From Topomyia yanbarensis (Eukaryota; Arthropoda; Insecta; Diptera; Culicidae): a stretch of DNA of 64,000 nucleotides. This document shows positions 11,055 to 25,731 of the stretch, piece by piece (the first letter of the stretch is position 1; each line of letters begins with the position of its first letter). A program made the translations under genes and the position numbers. The stretch covers positions 86,550,370-86,614,369 of the forward strand of contig NC_080671.1 in assembly GCF_030247195.1 (NCBI RefSeq), given 5' to 3'. Below the pieces are notes generated by a model. It was not told where the DNA came from and did no database searches. It saw only the letters and a program-made list of their open reading frames with translations.

Positions 11055-13929
11055 GCGAACCCTACTGTCTTTAGGCTGTAAATGCTGTCAAACTGATGTC
11101 TATTTTCATAAACCATTCGTTGCCAAGACACCTGTTCTCTATCCTGTTGCAATTAGAACTATAAGCTATCTACTTTGAAGGAGAGACGTTATGATTATGA
11201 GGTTATGGAATAAATCGGAAGCTTTGAGTGATGGGAAAATGCTACAGACCCCTCAAAATTTCGACTCCAAAATTTTGATTCGATCTCACCACACACGATT
11301 GGCTCTTATTGTGCCAATAAATCAGTCTATCTAAAACGGGTTTTACATTTTTTTTATAGTAAACTAACATTTTAGTAGCATAACTAACATTCAAAAAAAG
11401 CTGAACAAGCCTTTGATACGAGAGAATAAGCTGAACAAACGCTGTTAAGCCATTGATCCCAACAGACAATCATGGTTGGCAAGTAAATTGATTTTTATTT
11501 TCTTGAATGAGAGGAAAGAACATTTGTTTCAAATGCCATCCAATGACAGCTAAGCCGCTTGATTCCATCAGCTCAAAAGTTAAGAATGCAACATCAATGC
11601 CATTATAAATTGTTACGATTATTGTGTGCAGCCCATAGAATAACTGATTTCCTCGTCTAAGTTTAAAATTCCTAAACGCGTCAGTTCATGTAGTTTGTAT
11701 AGATTCTGTACCCTATGCAACTTTGATAGTTAGTATACTTGACGAATTTACACATAATGCTATCATTAGCCGTCATGCATCAGCTAAACCTGCGGTCTGT
11801 TTCCTTATTATCTGAATACTGTTTCGGTCACTAACAGGAGCTCAAAATGTGATTCTTTACATTGAAACAAAACACAGCGGGAACTTCACAGACGATGGAT
11901 ATTGTTTGGTGTTTCTTTTTGTTCATATTAGATTATATATTACAAACTGACCAGTCGATGGTTGTTAAGCTGTTTTGCATTTTTATGTTATTAATCCTGC
12001 TAGGCGCCAGCGCTTCTTCTGGCAGAGTTTGAGTTGATTTGAATGTAAACAGATGGGAAGGCAAAAAATAAGTCGAATCTTTCAAAACTTCCTTACCGCA
12101 ACCTTCCACAGTAGTAGGAGCCATTTTGGCACAAATTTATTAAAGTGGTTTTTAGTTGTATTGTTGAATTGGTGTTTGCATCATCATTATCACCGTGGCT
12201 GAACAATCTGGGTGCTCTGAACCTTGTCCGAATGTATTTTAGATTTCCTGGTTACTCGATCTTGGTCCGACATCTTCCAGTCTCATTGAACGCCTACCGC
12301 ACGTGCATCTTCTTCGATTGCACAGACGGCGAGTGCGCGTTCTGCCCCGAAACCGACGACCTCGTACAGCCTTTGTGCCAAGTATAACTTTAGCCGGGAT
12401 ATCGCATCACATTCATCCATTTCCAGCTCGGGTTGAAGTTTACAGGAAAAAATTAACGGCCCCATGATTCATTTTATATAAAATCTTCTGTGCACAATTG
12501 TGACACTGCTTACAAATTTTGTCATCAATACACACTTATGACACGTGTTGGAGTGACTTTTATTTACAATTTGTGTTTATTTACAATTTGTACCTAAACA
12601 GTCAACCGATCTTCCCATAAATCGAGAGTTTACTACAGAAAACAAGGAAGCGTCGGAAACGACAATCCTCCAAAAAGTCTGTAACATTTATAAATTTTAA
12701 AATATTCTAACTCAAATCAGTTTTTTTTCTTCGAAAAGTCTTAAATGGTGTTTGTCATAAAATAGCACAACAACGTCGATATATGTTCACATTCCAAAAT
12801 GCATAAATCTTCTTGTTCTGATACGAAATGAATTCAATTTTGAGCACTTCACAAAGATTCTCGTCATTCCATATATCTAAAAGCATTCTGGAATTTCTCA
12901 TATCTTTCAATATTCACTAAAATTCCGTTGAAGCAAGCATCACCGATTACCAATATCGAAAGAAATGACTTCACCGGTGTGTTGCTAAAGCTGTCACGCC
13001 TTTTTAAGGTTTGGAATCGATTGTAGCCTAAGGCAATTGTCATTATCTTGTTGCATAATTTCGACATACAGAAACAATCGTTCGCTTGGTGTTCACAATC
13101 CTCGGCGAATCTATCTCTTAATAATCTTAGTTGTTCTATTGGAGCCCGATTCTTTGCACACGAGAAATTGAGTTTTTTTTCCTGAACCGACAGACATTGA
13201 TAGGGTAAGTGATCCCTTATCCATCGGATTATGACGAAAATGTGAAATGTAAAATGCTAGTGATTTAGTGATGCGCTAATTTGAATCGAACGCTCTTTCC
13301 ATCCTACTCATTACATCATATCATTTGAGCTAATACATTAAACGAAGATAGCTGACGCTGTTCCTAACGTTTAGGATGACTGAGATGAACTAGGGAGCGT
13401 CTACCTTATAAATGGGTTCACTGTCAGGTTAAACATCATAAGGCACTGCGACGGAGGTCGAAAACAACTGGCATCACAAAGCAATTTTATGGATTTGCTT
13501 GTTATTGTTGCCTTGAAATAAAATTCTTTCATCTAGTTGCACATACAATGAACTTGCAACTATTTGCAACGAAATATGGAGATAATGAATACCATCATTC
13601 ATGATGTAGATAAACGATTTTGGCTTCGGGTAGTTGAGGTATTTCAGTACTGTTTTGTTCTAAAATATTTCAAACACGACAGTTATGGAATTTACGTTTC
13701 GATGCCGTCTCTTCAGAATCCGACACTAACTTAGTGACAGGATAAAGCTAGCACCAGATTGAAAATAGCTCCAAAAAACAAAAACAATATTTGTGTGCTT
13801 GAGCAAACCCCTAGTCCTGCGTGATGTCCCGCCAGAGAAGGAGTTCTGATTAAGCTGATGAGAATTAATGAAATCGAACCTTGGTTTGGTTTAGCAAACC
13901 AATGCGCCCAAGGACACAAAACCTACTTT
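11055..13929. other. No supported gene; weak minus-strand ORFs near 12 kb
   Basis: Mostly unremarkable AT-rich DNA. On the minus strand, 12283-12465 (with LKLYLAQRLYEVVGF) and 11933-12124 (starting MAPTTVEGCGKEVL) have somewhat protein-like composition and lie in a locally GC-richer patch. They have no recognisable domain and no linking splice signals that I could trust. They may be decayed exons or chance. Confidence 0.3.
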
Positions 13930-13934
13930 TACTT

Positions 13935-15780
13935 ATAACAGGATCCATAATTCTGAAATGAATAAGTAGATGCGGACTTGTCGGTTTCTTGTCGGTTTCT
14001 CGAAATTAGGAATCGGAAGCCAGACATGTTCGTTTTGTCCAAGAACTGGTCCCCAGAACCAGCGACTATCCGGCGATAGCTTGGGAATATGTGTCCACTG
14101 CGTCTCTTCATCGGCAACGTTCTGCTTCGTCGGAATTCAACGCCCTTCACAAGCTTCCGTCGACTCTAACATTTTACTGACAAGATACGCAACGAATGGG
14201 CTATATCGTCGGTGGTCGGATCTCAGCCAGCATAACACGTCCTTGAAATCTGTCTAGAAGTATCGCTTGCTAACCGTGATGGACAGTTTTCGTATCCGCC
14301 AATCGAACACCGAGTAAGGCCGCTTACAGTCCGGACTTCGGGATGAACAGGAATTTTAATTGCACTACTCTCCTTTTCGCTCCTACCAACTAGCTCTCAA
14401 TCGTGAGCTGCTCGCGAAATCGAAGATCGTACCTTCCGAAAAACGACCAGCCACGTCAACTATTTCTCGAATTGCGTGTAGCTATAGGAGCATTCCAGCC
14501 CACTGATGTTCTCCATATTTCTTGCAGAAGAACCTTCAAAAAACCAACAGGTACGTAATCAAACCCAATGGATCGTATACGATCATCAAAGTGCGGAGAA
14601 TTTCGCGTTTGATCGGCCGTGACTGCCGAAGAGCAGATTTGATATCCAGTTTCGAATTTGGAACCCAGCTTGCTCGTGAATCTTTTTGACTTCCTGTGCG
14701 CGCTTAACTGCGTTTATCTTTGCTTCAGTGCTAAAGAGCATATCATCAACCTAGTTTTGCTTGATGATTGCGTCGCCCGCCTCTTTATGGTCCTGCTCGA
14801 AACGTCTTGCGTTCAGGTTCTTAACGTGTTGTGTAGTGCTCGGTGAACAGCATGCGTTGAAGGTCATCTGAACGATGTAAATTGTTGGCCTCGACTCGTT
14901 GGTTCCTTTTTAAAAGAAGCGCTTGTCTTCGTCTCTCATCTGCACTTGGTGAAACATCTCCCTAATGTCACTGTATACTGCCACTCGGAGCTCACGGAAA
15001 CGGATCAGCGCCGACAACAGCGATGTTAACTGATCTGAACCATTCAGAAGAACTGAGTTTAAAGAAACACCATAGACGGTGGCAACTTCGTTCCACACTA
15101 GGCTAAACTTGCCCAGCTTATTTGAGTTCACCACAACGAATATAGGTAGGTACCATATACGGGCACGCTTTTCTTGAAGTTCTTCCGAAGTCAGTTTTCT
15201 CACGTAACCCTTCTTAACGCGTTCTTGGTTTTTCTGCTCAAGAGCCTCGACTAGTACTGGATCCTTGCTCAAACGGGTTTCGAGACATTTCCATCGGTAG
15301 CAAGCCATCGCTTCACTGTCCGGAAATCGAACCTTATCGTGTCTTCAGAGTAGGCCGGATTCGAAGTGGTTCAGTAGGGGATGGGTTAGAGATTCTAACA
15401 ATGACTTAGCCCATTGATCGTCCTGAGAGAGGAGCAGCTACCCAGCGTGAATTGAGATTTCATCGCTTTTTGAAGATCATTATCATTGTCCAGTCTACAC
15501 TCATATCTTCCCACACCGTGAAAGTTTACGTATTCGCCGGCGTCTCCATTACAGATACAATTGCAGTAAATCGTCTACCCCAAGCGGGTATTGATGGCGT
15601 TTGGTTCATTTCGCCTACCTTCACGACTTTTGATTCAGTGCCCGAGATTGGCGTAATCCAGGCCAATTAGTCTTGGACTGATATCGCGGTGATCTTCGAG
15701 TGATGGTTCACCCAGGTACGTATCCTTCTCCTGAAAACTGGAAACCAGTAACGTCTGTGGTCGTATCTGCAACGAAGAGA
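13935..15780 (-). pseudogene. BEL/Pao LTR retrotransposon pol remnant
   Basis: This is the broken polyprotein of a BEL/Pao-type LTR retrotransposon, which would have supplied protease, reverse transcriptase and RNase H. From high to low coordinates I read, with stops and frame changes: a segment near 15640-15430 like the end of the protease region (NEPNAINTRLG, then YVNFHG); the open stretch 15308-14910 with TSEELQEKRARIWYLPIF, FSLVWNEVATVYGVSLNSVL and YSDIREMFHQVQMRDED, matching RT motifs around the first catalytic region; VYDPLGLI near 14570; and the RNase H/connection part WLRSDHRRYSPFVAY and then ADEETQWTH near 14200-14060. No LTRs or integrase were found, so only the interior survives. 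The plus-strand ORFs here (e.g. 13970-14257, 14658-14846) are antisense shadows. Inactive. Confidence 0.85.
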
Positions 15781-15789
15781 CAATACCTC

Positions 15790-18182
15790 TAAGGACTACT
15801 AGTATCCGTTTTATTTATCAAAATAATGACAAAATATTGATTTCGAGAAAAACGAGTTTAAAGTTTGAATCGTAGCATCCTTTATATTATAATTGAAAAT
15901 TAATTTTTGTCATAATTCTTGATTATTGTTACATATTCCAAATCTGGTAAAAGTCGAATGTAGCTGACGAAATTGCTTATCCAGTGACATCATTATCTCA
16001 TTTTTTGATGTTTTGCGACTTAGTCCGGTCTGACTTATCACCGACCAAATGAAGTATTCACAAAAGATTTTCATATACATGCATTTCCACTAAATAACTT
16101 TCCGGTTGAATAAGGGGGGTACGTGCCCCCCGTGTCTCACCCTGGAGCCGCCAGTGATTTTCGTATTATTGGTTGTGATGAAAGGAACTTGACTGAAGGA
16201 GAAAGAAAGGCACATAATAACATTGATTAGGGAAGAGGTCACTCCAATTAATCGATCGATCTAGAATTGAAAAAAACGTGTCGATTATTTTCCTCTAAAT
16301 AGTGCGAAAAAACTTGTTTAAAGAAATTAAAAATTTATTATTTACCATTCTAATATTATTAATACTGTACATATTCTACTTTTCAATGAAAATGTGCCAA
16401 CTACATACCTCCATCCTACGCGAACGAAACAAAACCAGATCAATGGCTTTGTTCCCTGTATCTGGCCTGTATCTTACATCAACGAAACACTACCGGCTAT
16501 AATGGCCAATCGATCATATTGAACGATCGAAACGGCAATCTGTATTGCAAACCAGAGCTATTCAGTTTCACCGGATACACATTTTCATCTCCATCAGCTG
16601 TCAACGGGAGCTGTTACAGCATAGTTGCAGAATTGCCGCACGTGTGTATTGTCGGTTGTGTATAGGTAGTTCGACTAGTTGATTTCCCACCGACAATGCA
16701 CCAAGCAGACCGCTCGCTCTAGGGGGCGGATGATTTTGCATCTTTGCGTTTCATGTGCCTACCCGATTGACAGACATGCATGATCGTGAATGACGACGAA
16801 GGTGTTTGCAAATGAGTGAACCTATTGCGGTAACCTATGACGAGGGTTAAGTATTGCTGTCTGCTGCCGGGGCGAGCTGAAGTAATGGGTGACATATGAG
16901 GGAGTAAGCTAGAACGTTATGTCACCTGTTTTTTACAGAAACGGGATCATTTTTGTTCCGTGAACTATTTCATGAAATATATCATAATTGTGTCCAATCG
17001 CTAGCGACCAGCAGTAGAAAACTATTGGGACCTGGAACATCGTGATGCATTTTTTATAGATCAATGTGATGTCCGGAATGAATACGAAAACTGCACTGAA
17101 CACCAAAAATACATTATAGAGTCACAAATCGAACAAGTAAAATAATTCACAAAACAAGATACCGTGAATCGACTACACTTTCAAGATCCAGTTTATATTG
17201 TCACGTTGCTCCGAGTAAAAAATTCGATAGTAACCCAAAAATAACTTTTCATGATAACGCGGAAAAAATTTGGAATATTAGCTGTAGATATCATGAAGTA
17301 AAGTTGTATTATTCCTCGTGGCAAATTCGATAGCAAGAACAAGAATAAAATAGCACGATAACGTGCTTTTAAATTACGAAAATCGTAACTAAGACCCTGA
17401 AATCACAAACATAAAAATCTAACCTTTCTGAAAATCCAATATTAAACTCATGAATAAAATATAACGATAACATAAAAATCGCGATTAAGTTACGGAAATC
17501 ATGAACATCGTTTAACACTTGTCGGTTCTTTTAGTTGATATAAAGAAGTGTATTCCCAAATCGTAAACAAAAATTACAACAAAAACCAAACAAGTCCAGG
17601 GAGCAACCACAGTAACTTATTCGTCAAAAAGGAAAGGTTCAAAATTACCATTCATACCAACGAAAAGATAGGAAACAAGTAAGAAGGTTTCATGGCCGGC
17701 ATCACACCTTTAGGCCGAATGGGCTGTAAGAGAAGATGAGGGGTTTATAACTGGGTATTTATTGCATTTGCATACACATGCTTGCATTACATTCTCCTAA
17801 AATCACTCGCGATGTGCTCGGGATAATGGAATCATGATTCGTGGTACATCGAGGATTTCAAACGGGCGCATTGTGTGCTCGAGACACATGTATGGTTGAT
17901 TTGAAATTTTCACTTTGTTCCAAAATTGCGAGTAGGTAATTACTTTTAATTAATTTTTCATTCAACATGGAGCTCGGCAATCTTGTGTGTGAATGAATGG
18001 AACTATTATTAAAAGACCGCCCGTGCTTCTAAGCTTCGCAGACTACGTCGTTAGAAAGTTCCGAGGAGTGCATTTTATGTACAGTCACATAACTGTTTGA
18101 TTCTCTTAGGTACAAAGCGTTGCTTGAGCATAAGAAGTACAACGAGTCAGCATCACGTATGATGAAATAATGTGGAGCGTCG
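15790..18182. other. No supported gene; repeat-edge motifs only
   Basis: A sequence near 16110-16155 (GGGGGGTACGTGCCCCCC) is a small palindrome of a kind seen at edges of mosquito DNA transposons. Between 16960 and 17480, CACGATAACGTG- and ATCGTAACTAAG-like words recur, probably an old repeat. The 66-codon plus ORF at 16302 has a hydrophobic start but no other support. Confidence 0.35.
18178..18182. repeat. Target-site duplication CGTCG, left
   Basis: CGTCG directly abuts the left CACAGTG end and is repeated at 19010-19014. Confidence 0.8.
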
Positions 18183-19009
18183 CACAGTGGCTGGAGGCTG
18201 GCCAAAACCTCAAAAATTTATTTTTGAAATATTGATATTTTATATTTTTCCTAAATTTCTCATGTATTGAATGATGTATATTCAAAATTTTATGATCATT
18301 GGACAAGAACACAATTTTTAACATGAGTTTAAACGTAGCAAAGTCCGGACTTTTTAATGATTTTCATTTCCGAAACCACCATTGCTCTGGTCACTTCAAA
18401 TGCATGTTGCTCTTTTGATTTTGGTCCGATTTTAGCACAATTAGTTTCATTGTATAGAGGAGCGAAAGAACTTGGTTAGTGAATGAAATAAATTTGGTAA
18501 ATTTGCTTGGAACTATGACTTTTTTGTTTAAATATGTTTGAGGTGGTCAGATTAAAAATACTTTTTTCACTAATGTATTCTGTACATATTTCGGAATCAT
18601 TTCGGAACGGTCACATAGTATACATTCTATGGGAAATAACCTCTACTTTTCGAATATCATGGTCGCGTTCTGCGCCTAGATGCGCAAAAAGGTATAAGGA
18701 GATTTTGAAGCTTTGTTGCTGATATGGAGGCGCATGGTGCTTTGTGTAAAATAGTTAGACAATCTACAGTAATTTTTTTATGATATTTCTGACATTGGTA
18801 AACAGGAACGGGAAATCTATCATGAAAACGGGATCATAGTTATAAGAAAGGTTCAATGACACTGTATAGAAAAATGCATTCAATATTTTACGACTTTTGA
18901 CATCAAAAATGAGCTCAGCACCTCAAAATTAGCTTAAATTGTGATTTTCAGCCAAATTAGGTAACATTTGAGGTTTTGTCCGACTTTTGTTTGAAGACCC
19001 GCCACTGTG
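18183..19009. mobile_element. Non-autonomous Transib-type transposon with RSS-like ends
   Basis: Both ends read inward as CACAGTGG and the element is flanked by a 5-bp duplication, CGTCG. CACAGTG-type ends with a GC-rich 5-bp duplication are diagnostic of Transib, the superfamily related to the RAG1 recombinase. At the left end the heptamer is followed by a 12-nt spacer and CCAAAACCT (18202-18210). At the right end, read inward, nonamer-like ACAAAAGTC follows a 12-nt spacer and ACAAAACCT follows a 23-nt spacer. The two ends share AAAACCTCAAA. The interior (827 bp total) has no transposase, only small ORFs, so it must have been mobilised in trans. Confidence 0.8.
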
Positions 19010-19014
19010 CGTCG
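19010..19014. repeat. Target-site duplication CGTCG, right
   Basis: Exact copy of 18178-18182, directly after the right CACTGTG. Confidence 0.8.
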
Positions 19015-20355
19015 TCAGAATAACGTACCGAAAAGTGATCAAGTAGAAATGCGTGTGCACAACCCTTGTGTTAATATTAAGTTTTGCAAATTTAAGTATT
19101 ATTTAGTACATTGAAGCTCATGGAATCAGTATTATTGACGAATGAAACACATACGAGTAATCCTTAGTGGCTTTTTTGGGGTGTATCTTTAATATTTTCT
19201 GTGCATGATTTGCCAAATTCTATTCCCACTCTCCACGCATGTCAGGAAATCATGTATCTGATACATTTACCAAAAGGCGTGACCGCCCCCCCCCCTCCTC
19301 TTTACTATCTGGCTAGGGCCACCTATGGCGGTACACATCTAAGTATTGGTTACTTGGGTTTATTCTTTAAAATTTCAGAGACGAACTGTCCTAAACACAT
19401 GTTGATGCTAATTTGGAAATAAAAACAAAAGCTTTAGCGACCAAATACTTTTTCAAAATGAAGCTTTCAAGAATAAACCTAGCTGATATAAATTCATTGT
19501 ATAGAGAAAACGTTAAAAACTAATTTTACGGAACCCCTACCAACACATAGATGTTTATCTCTCTTACAAATATATAGGATAAATAATGCCAGTAATAAAG
19601 TTACTCCAATTAACAATTACACAAAGTGGTGTAGAAAAAAAAATAATTTAATCCATTGAATTGTGAATGAAACATATGTTCAAATATATTGACACTAAGA
19701 ATACCGGCTTTGTGATGATATTATTGAAAATGTATATGCATTGTATTGGTACGAACTTTTAGGAAAGATAACGGATGTATGACCAAAATTATCCACAAAT
19801 TAGATCCGGGATAAAGTCCCCCGAAAACTCGCTGAACTCTCGATGAGGGATGCAGGTAGCATTCTTCTAAATCATATCGAAGGTTTCAGTTGCTCATATT
19901 TGCCCTACGCTGAGAACGCTTCAATTGAAGTTTCAATTCATTGCACTATCGCTTGAGAGCTTCGTAGGAGGATTACAATTAGAGTTTATGCATTGGACAG
20001 ACAGTTGATCTCACTACGTTTTTACCATACGCATTACTGTGCAGCTACAAATGATACCGTGTTGTACTGAAAACCCCAAGGTACTTTTTCATGAATGTGA
20101 CTAAAAATATTTATTTGCATAAAAAGAAGACTTGAAAGTTCAGGAATGGTCATGTTCAATAACCACTTACTTTTGTAATTTTTTTTCGGGGGTTGTCCGA
20201 CTGGAGCTGTAAAGCTAGGTCCTCGGAAGGGCTCTCCGTCAGAATCACATACTACAATTTGCAGACGAGACAGGTAATGTCGCCCACTAAAACACTGCTT
20301 TAGGCCAATTGTAGCGGGCCGTGATTCTGAATGTAATATTCATTGTACGGTTCAG
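19015..20355. repeat. Spacer containing a dispersed repeat (19870-20105)
   Basis: About 235 bp at 19870-20105 aligns, inverted and with equal spacing, to 39788-40030. Shared blocks are CCTACGCTGAGAACGCTTC, TTTATGCATTG, and TTGTACTGAAAACC followed by AAGGTAC. The rest (a poly-C tract near 19290 and CGGGGGTTGTCCGACTGG near 20190) has no gene. Confidence 0.5.
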
Positions 20356-21815
20356 GTATGTGCGGGCGTAGGGACTCGCGATCGCGTGTATCATCGCGAA
20401 GAGCTCGAGTATTTGTACGTTAACGTATTCGATCGCGTGTGTAACTTTGCGTGTATAACTTTTATTTTATAACCGTGTGACTTTCGCATATTCGCGTGTG
20501 TTCTTGGATAATCGCGCGCGGACCGTGAATCTAATACTTTATTTTTGGTGTACGGCTAAGATGCTAAAAGAGAATGAGATCTTCCATATCACTAGAGTTC
20601 CCGGTGATGTCGCCATGGAACGTGTCGTCTAGCGGATATGACCTTTATTTTTTGATTGATCCTACTGAATGTATGGACCTAAGTTATTAGGACCGAGAGT
20701 AATGGTTTTCGGACGTGACCTATTCATGAGCGCGCGAAAACAGACGTTTGTTGGTTTGCGTTTGAGACAACGTTAGAAACTTCATAAGTGCTAAAACGTT
20801 CTTCTTATTACCGGGGTTTTATTAAGTTTGCGTGAATGCGAACGTAGGTGTGCGTTATTCATCGCGAAGGGCTTAAGCGTTCGTATGCTAACACGTTTGT
20901 CACGTGTGCTCGCGTTCATGTGACTTCGCGTGTATAAGACTGGATTTTGCAACCGTGTGGCATTTCCTATATAACCGTGCGTTCTTGGATGGTCACGCGG
21001 ACCTTCATTCTGATAGTTAGTTTTTGGTGTACACATTCTGACAGGGTGTAAGTTACTCCATATCACTAGAGTCCTCGGTCATGTCGCCATGTAACGTGGT
21101 GTCCAGTGGATATGGGAGCTTTCTTTTTTTAATTGATCCAATTGGAGGCATGTACCTAGTCTGCTGATACATCCGGAAGTGACCGATTCATGATCGTGCT
21201 AGTGCGGGAGTTTTTAGGTTCACGCTTGAGACCGCGTTTGAAAATTTATAGGAGCTGAGACATTCACTTTATCACCGGGATGTTATCATGTTTACGAGAT
21301 CGCGGGTGTAGGTGCTGGGGATGGCCGCGAAGGGCTCTAGCATTTGTATATTAACGTGTTTGTCACGTGTATGTGACTTTGCGTGTATAATTTCGATTTT
21401 ATAATCATGTTGCGTGTATTTTTTAATGATCGCATGCGGACCGTTAATCTAATGCTTAATTTTTAATGTATGGTACAGATGGTAGAAGAGAATCAGTTTC
21501 CCCATATCACTAGCGTTCCAGGTCATGGCCATGGAACGTGTCGTCTAGTGAACATGAGCGTCATTTTTGGTGGGTTCAACTGGAGGCATTAGTCCTGACT
21601 GGTAAAACTTTCGGACTTGACCGTTTCATGATCGCGCGAGTGGTGGGTTAATGTTTGAGACCGCGTTTGGAAGTTTAAAGATGCTACGTTTACTTAACTA
21701 CCGGGGTGATTTCATGTAGGCGAAATCGCGGGCGTGAGCATGTGTGGATTATTGCAGTTGCATGGTTACGTCTGTGGCTAGGTTTGTGATATCGCGAAGG
21801 CCACGAGCGCTTGTA
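20356..21815. repeat. Tandem satellite, ~466-bp unit, about three copies
   Basis: The anchor word ATCGCGAAG (or CCGCGAAG) occurs at about 20393, 20861, 21324 and 21791, giving periods of 463-468 bp. Each unit contains in order TTAACG or TAACACG, TGACTT then CGTGTATAA, GCGGACC, CCATATCACTAG, and GTCGCCATG then AACGTG (21524: GGCCATGGAACGTG). The units are strongly diverged from one another, so the array is old. It is unusually CpG-rich for the window. No coding potential. Confidence 0.75.
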
Positions 21816-23491
<1,676 letters not shown>

Positions 23492-23689
23492 TCGCTCTCT
23501 GTCATTTCTCATTAATCTGTGACTAAAAAGACATCATTAAACTCCAAAACAAATTGAACGCTCTGATAACTAATAAAGGTTCAATAATACAGTAGAAACA
23601 CCAGATAATATTAAACGACGTTGTCAAGAAAAGCAGAACGAAAACGAAAAAGAATGATAACACTCGAAAGGGCATTTATATCTAGCCAT

Positions 23690-24540
23690 TTATTTTTCAA
23701 ATATAAGAATTTTCAGAACTATTTTAGAACTTTCTGAAACAATGGTTCTCGAATTTGTAGAATTCGTTCTATTCATTTATTTTATTTGAATCATTTCTTT
23801 TAATTTCATTCTATATACTATTTTTTCAGTTTATTCTCTCCATGGATTTTATTCGTTCTTTTTATTTTTTTATTTTTAATATTTGACTAATTTTAAATAT
23901 ACGATCATTTAATTTTAATCATTTTTTTCATTCCATTTTTTTGTCCATTTTGTTCGTTTTGTTCATGTTATCTATTTTATTCGTTTCAATATTTTGATTT
24001 TTTTTATTAGTTTGTTCATTTCATGCATTTAATTCATATCATTCATTTAACTTAGTTCGTGCACTGTTAGCATTGTATGCATTTTATTAATTTTTTTCCA
24101 GTTTATACATTTTATTAGGTTTTTTCATTTTCATAATCTAACATTAATTTTTATTTATTTTATATTTTTTATAACTTTTTAATATCGCTATTTTTATTTC
24201 AATCATTTAATTCTGTTTATTGTTTTTAATCATTAAATTTATTTTATTTATTTATTTCATTCTTTTCAATCAATTGATTTTGTTAATTTTATTCATATAA
24301 TTAATTTCATTCATTTCTTTTTATTTATTATGTCTTATTTATTTTATTTTATTTACTCATTTTCTTCGTTTCAAATATTTTTTATTTTATTCATTTTATA
24401 AAATTCTTTCACTTCATTTAGTTTATTCATTTTATTAATTCTGTTCAGTCATTCCTTTTATTTATTTCAACCCATTTGTTAGTTTGAAACAAATTAAATT
24501 TTATTTTCATTTTTCTGTCTTATTATTTTTTCATTTGTTT
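23690..24540. repeat. T-rich low-complexity degenerate ATTCATTTTATT array
   Basis: About 850 bp built from TTCATT, TTTATT and ATTCATTTTA words with strong strand asymmetry (T over A, very little G). It looks like a degenerated short-unit tandem repeat. No ORF of note. Confidence 0.7.
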
Positions 24541-24545
24541 TATAG

Positions 24546-25052
24546 AAGTCGGCGCCGGTGGTTGAGTGGTAAGCGTGACCGCCACCCATCCCAGTTGGTC
24601 TGGGTTCAATCCCAGCCGAGGTCGTTGAGATTTTTCAGGAGTGAAAAATTCTGTGGTCACGTCTTGCTTCGGAAGAGAAGTAAAGGCGTTGGTCGCCGGC
24701 CCATGAGTTGATGGGTCGACATCTAGTCCAGATAGTGTAGTCACCACTCTGGTGAAGAATTGCACCCCTATACCTACTAACAAATATCATCCTCCCGTGA
24801 TACTTGTGGAGTGCGCAGTAGTGTATCAGGCTAACATCCCTTCCCTTTCCTTCCGCGATCTACGTTCGGGCCTGGCCGGCGCCGGTTTTGGTCAATAATC
24901 ACTTTAGGATTACCAGGAGTTGAACATTGAAACATGTTTCGCTACTCCCAAGCCTAATTATATAGTGATTCCCTGTGCAACTTCAGCTAGTCCATATCGA
25001 TAACGGAGTGAGTAGCAGCCAGGGGTGGTCGCACAAGCTCAAGCTCAAGCCT
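24546..25052 (+). mobile_element. tRNA-derived SINE-like element
   Basis: The head carries a pol III A-box-like TGGTTGAGTGGTAAGC and, 45 nt on, a B box GGTTCAATCCC, the arrangement of tRNA internal promoters. A tRNA-unrelated body of about 400 bp follows, ending in AGCTCAAGCTCAAGCC. It is not a tRNA gene because it cannot fold an acceptor stem. Pol III transcription and LINE-borrowed retrotransposition are inferred from the class. The overlapping 75- and 86-codon ORFs are incidental. Confidence 0.65.
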
Positions 25053-25426
25053 TAAACTTCATTTGTTTTATTGATTTTTCTATAATTTATTCATTTTGAG
25101 GTTCTATTAGTGCAGGTCTCGAAACTGTGTTCATCCCTCCTGTAGTTAGGGCCAACTTCGCATGAGCTCTGCAAACTTATGAATGATCCAACAGTGATAT
25201 GCGTAAGAAATGTCTCATCTCACTGTTAGGTCGATTAAAACAGGTTTCTTCAATTTTCGACCACCGTGCGCCAGTGTGTGGTTCAACCTTTAAAAAGTTT
25301 TCAAAGGAAGAGGTCAGAAAGTACCGATTTGTTTAACAGTCTTCTAAGAAGCAAACGATCCAAGCAAATGTTAATAAATATTCAAAAAAATATTTGGTGT
25401 TTTACGGCTGTCTTTGTTCTAGGATA

Positions 25427-25731
25427 TTTACGACTCTGCAGTCAGTATAAAATTGAACATCACGTTTCATATCCATATTTTCTCGTTGTGCCGAAAAGTC
25501 GTGATACTCAAGTGAAATAATTATTCAAACAGATGAACCATAAGCACTACAATTTTTCATCCCCTATAAATTGGAAAATATTACCACCGACAAAAAACCG
25601 TATAGAAAAAGTGACGGTCATGAAAAATACAAATAATATACGCTGGTGAAGACCAAAAACAATGGTCGAAACGTTTGGACGTTATAAAACATGATGTTCA
25701 ATTTTATTCTGACTGCAGAGCCATAAATATT
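25427..25731. mobile_element. Palindromic MITE ('CTCTGCAGTCAG' family)
   Basis: Left end ATATTTACGACTCTGCAGTC and right end, on the other strand, ATATTTATGGCTCTGCAGTC. The match continues through AATAAAATTGAACATCA-type sequence. A GTCGAAACGTTTGG block near 25670 suggests kinship to the CGACGTTTCGG family. Non-coding. Confidence 0.65.

Noticed and set aside
20356..21815. CRISPR-like array
   Set aside because: Units are about 466 bp and diverged, with no short identical repeats and unique spacers; the genome is eukaryotic.
24546..24620. tRNA gene on the plus strand
   Set aside because: Same reason: only the pol III promoter boxes fit.
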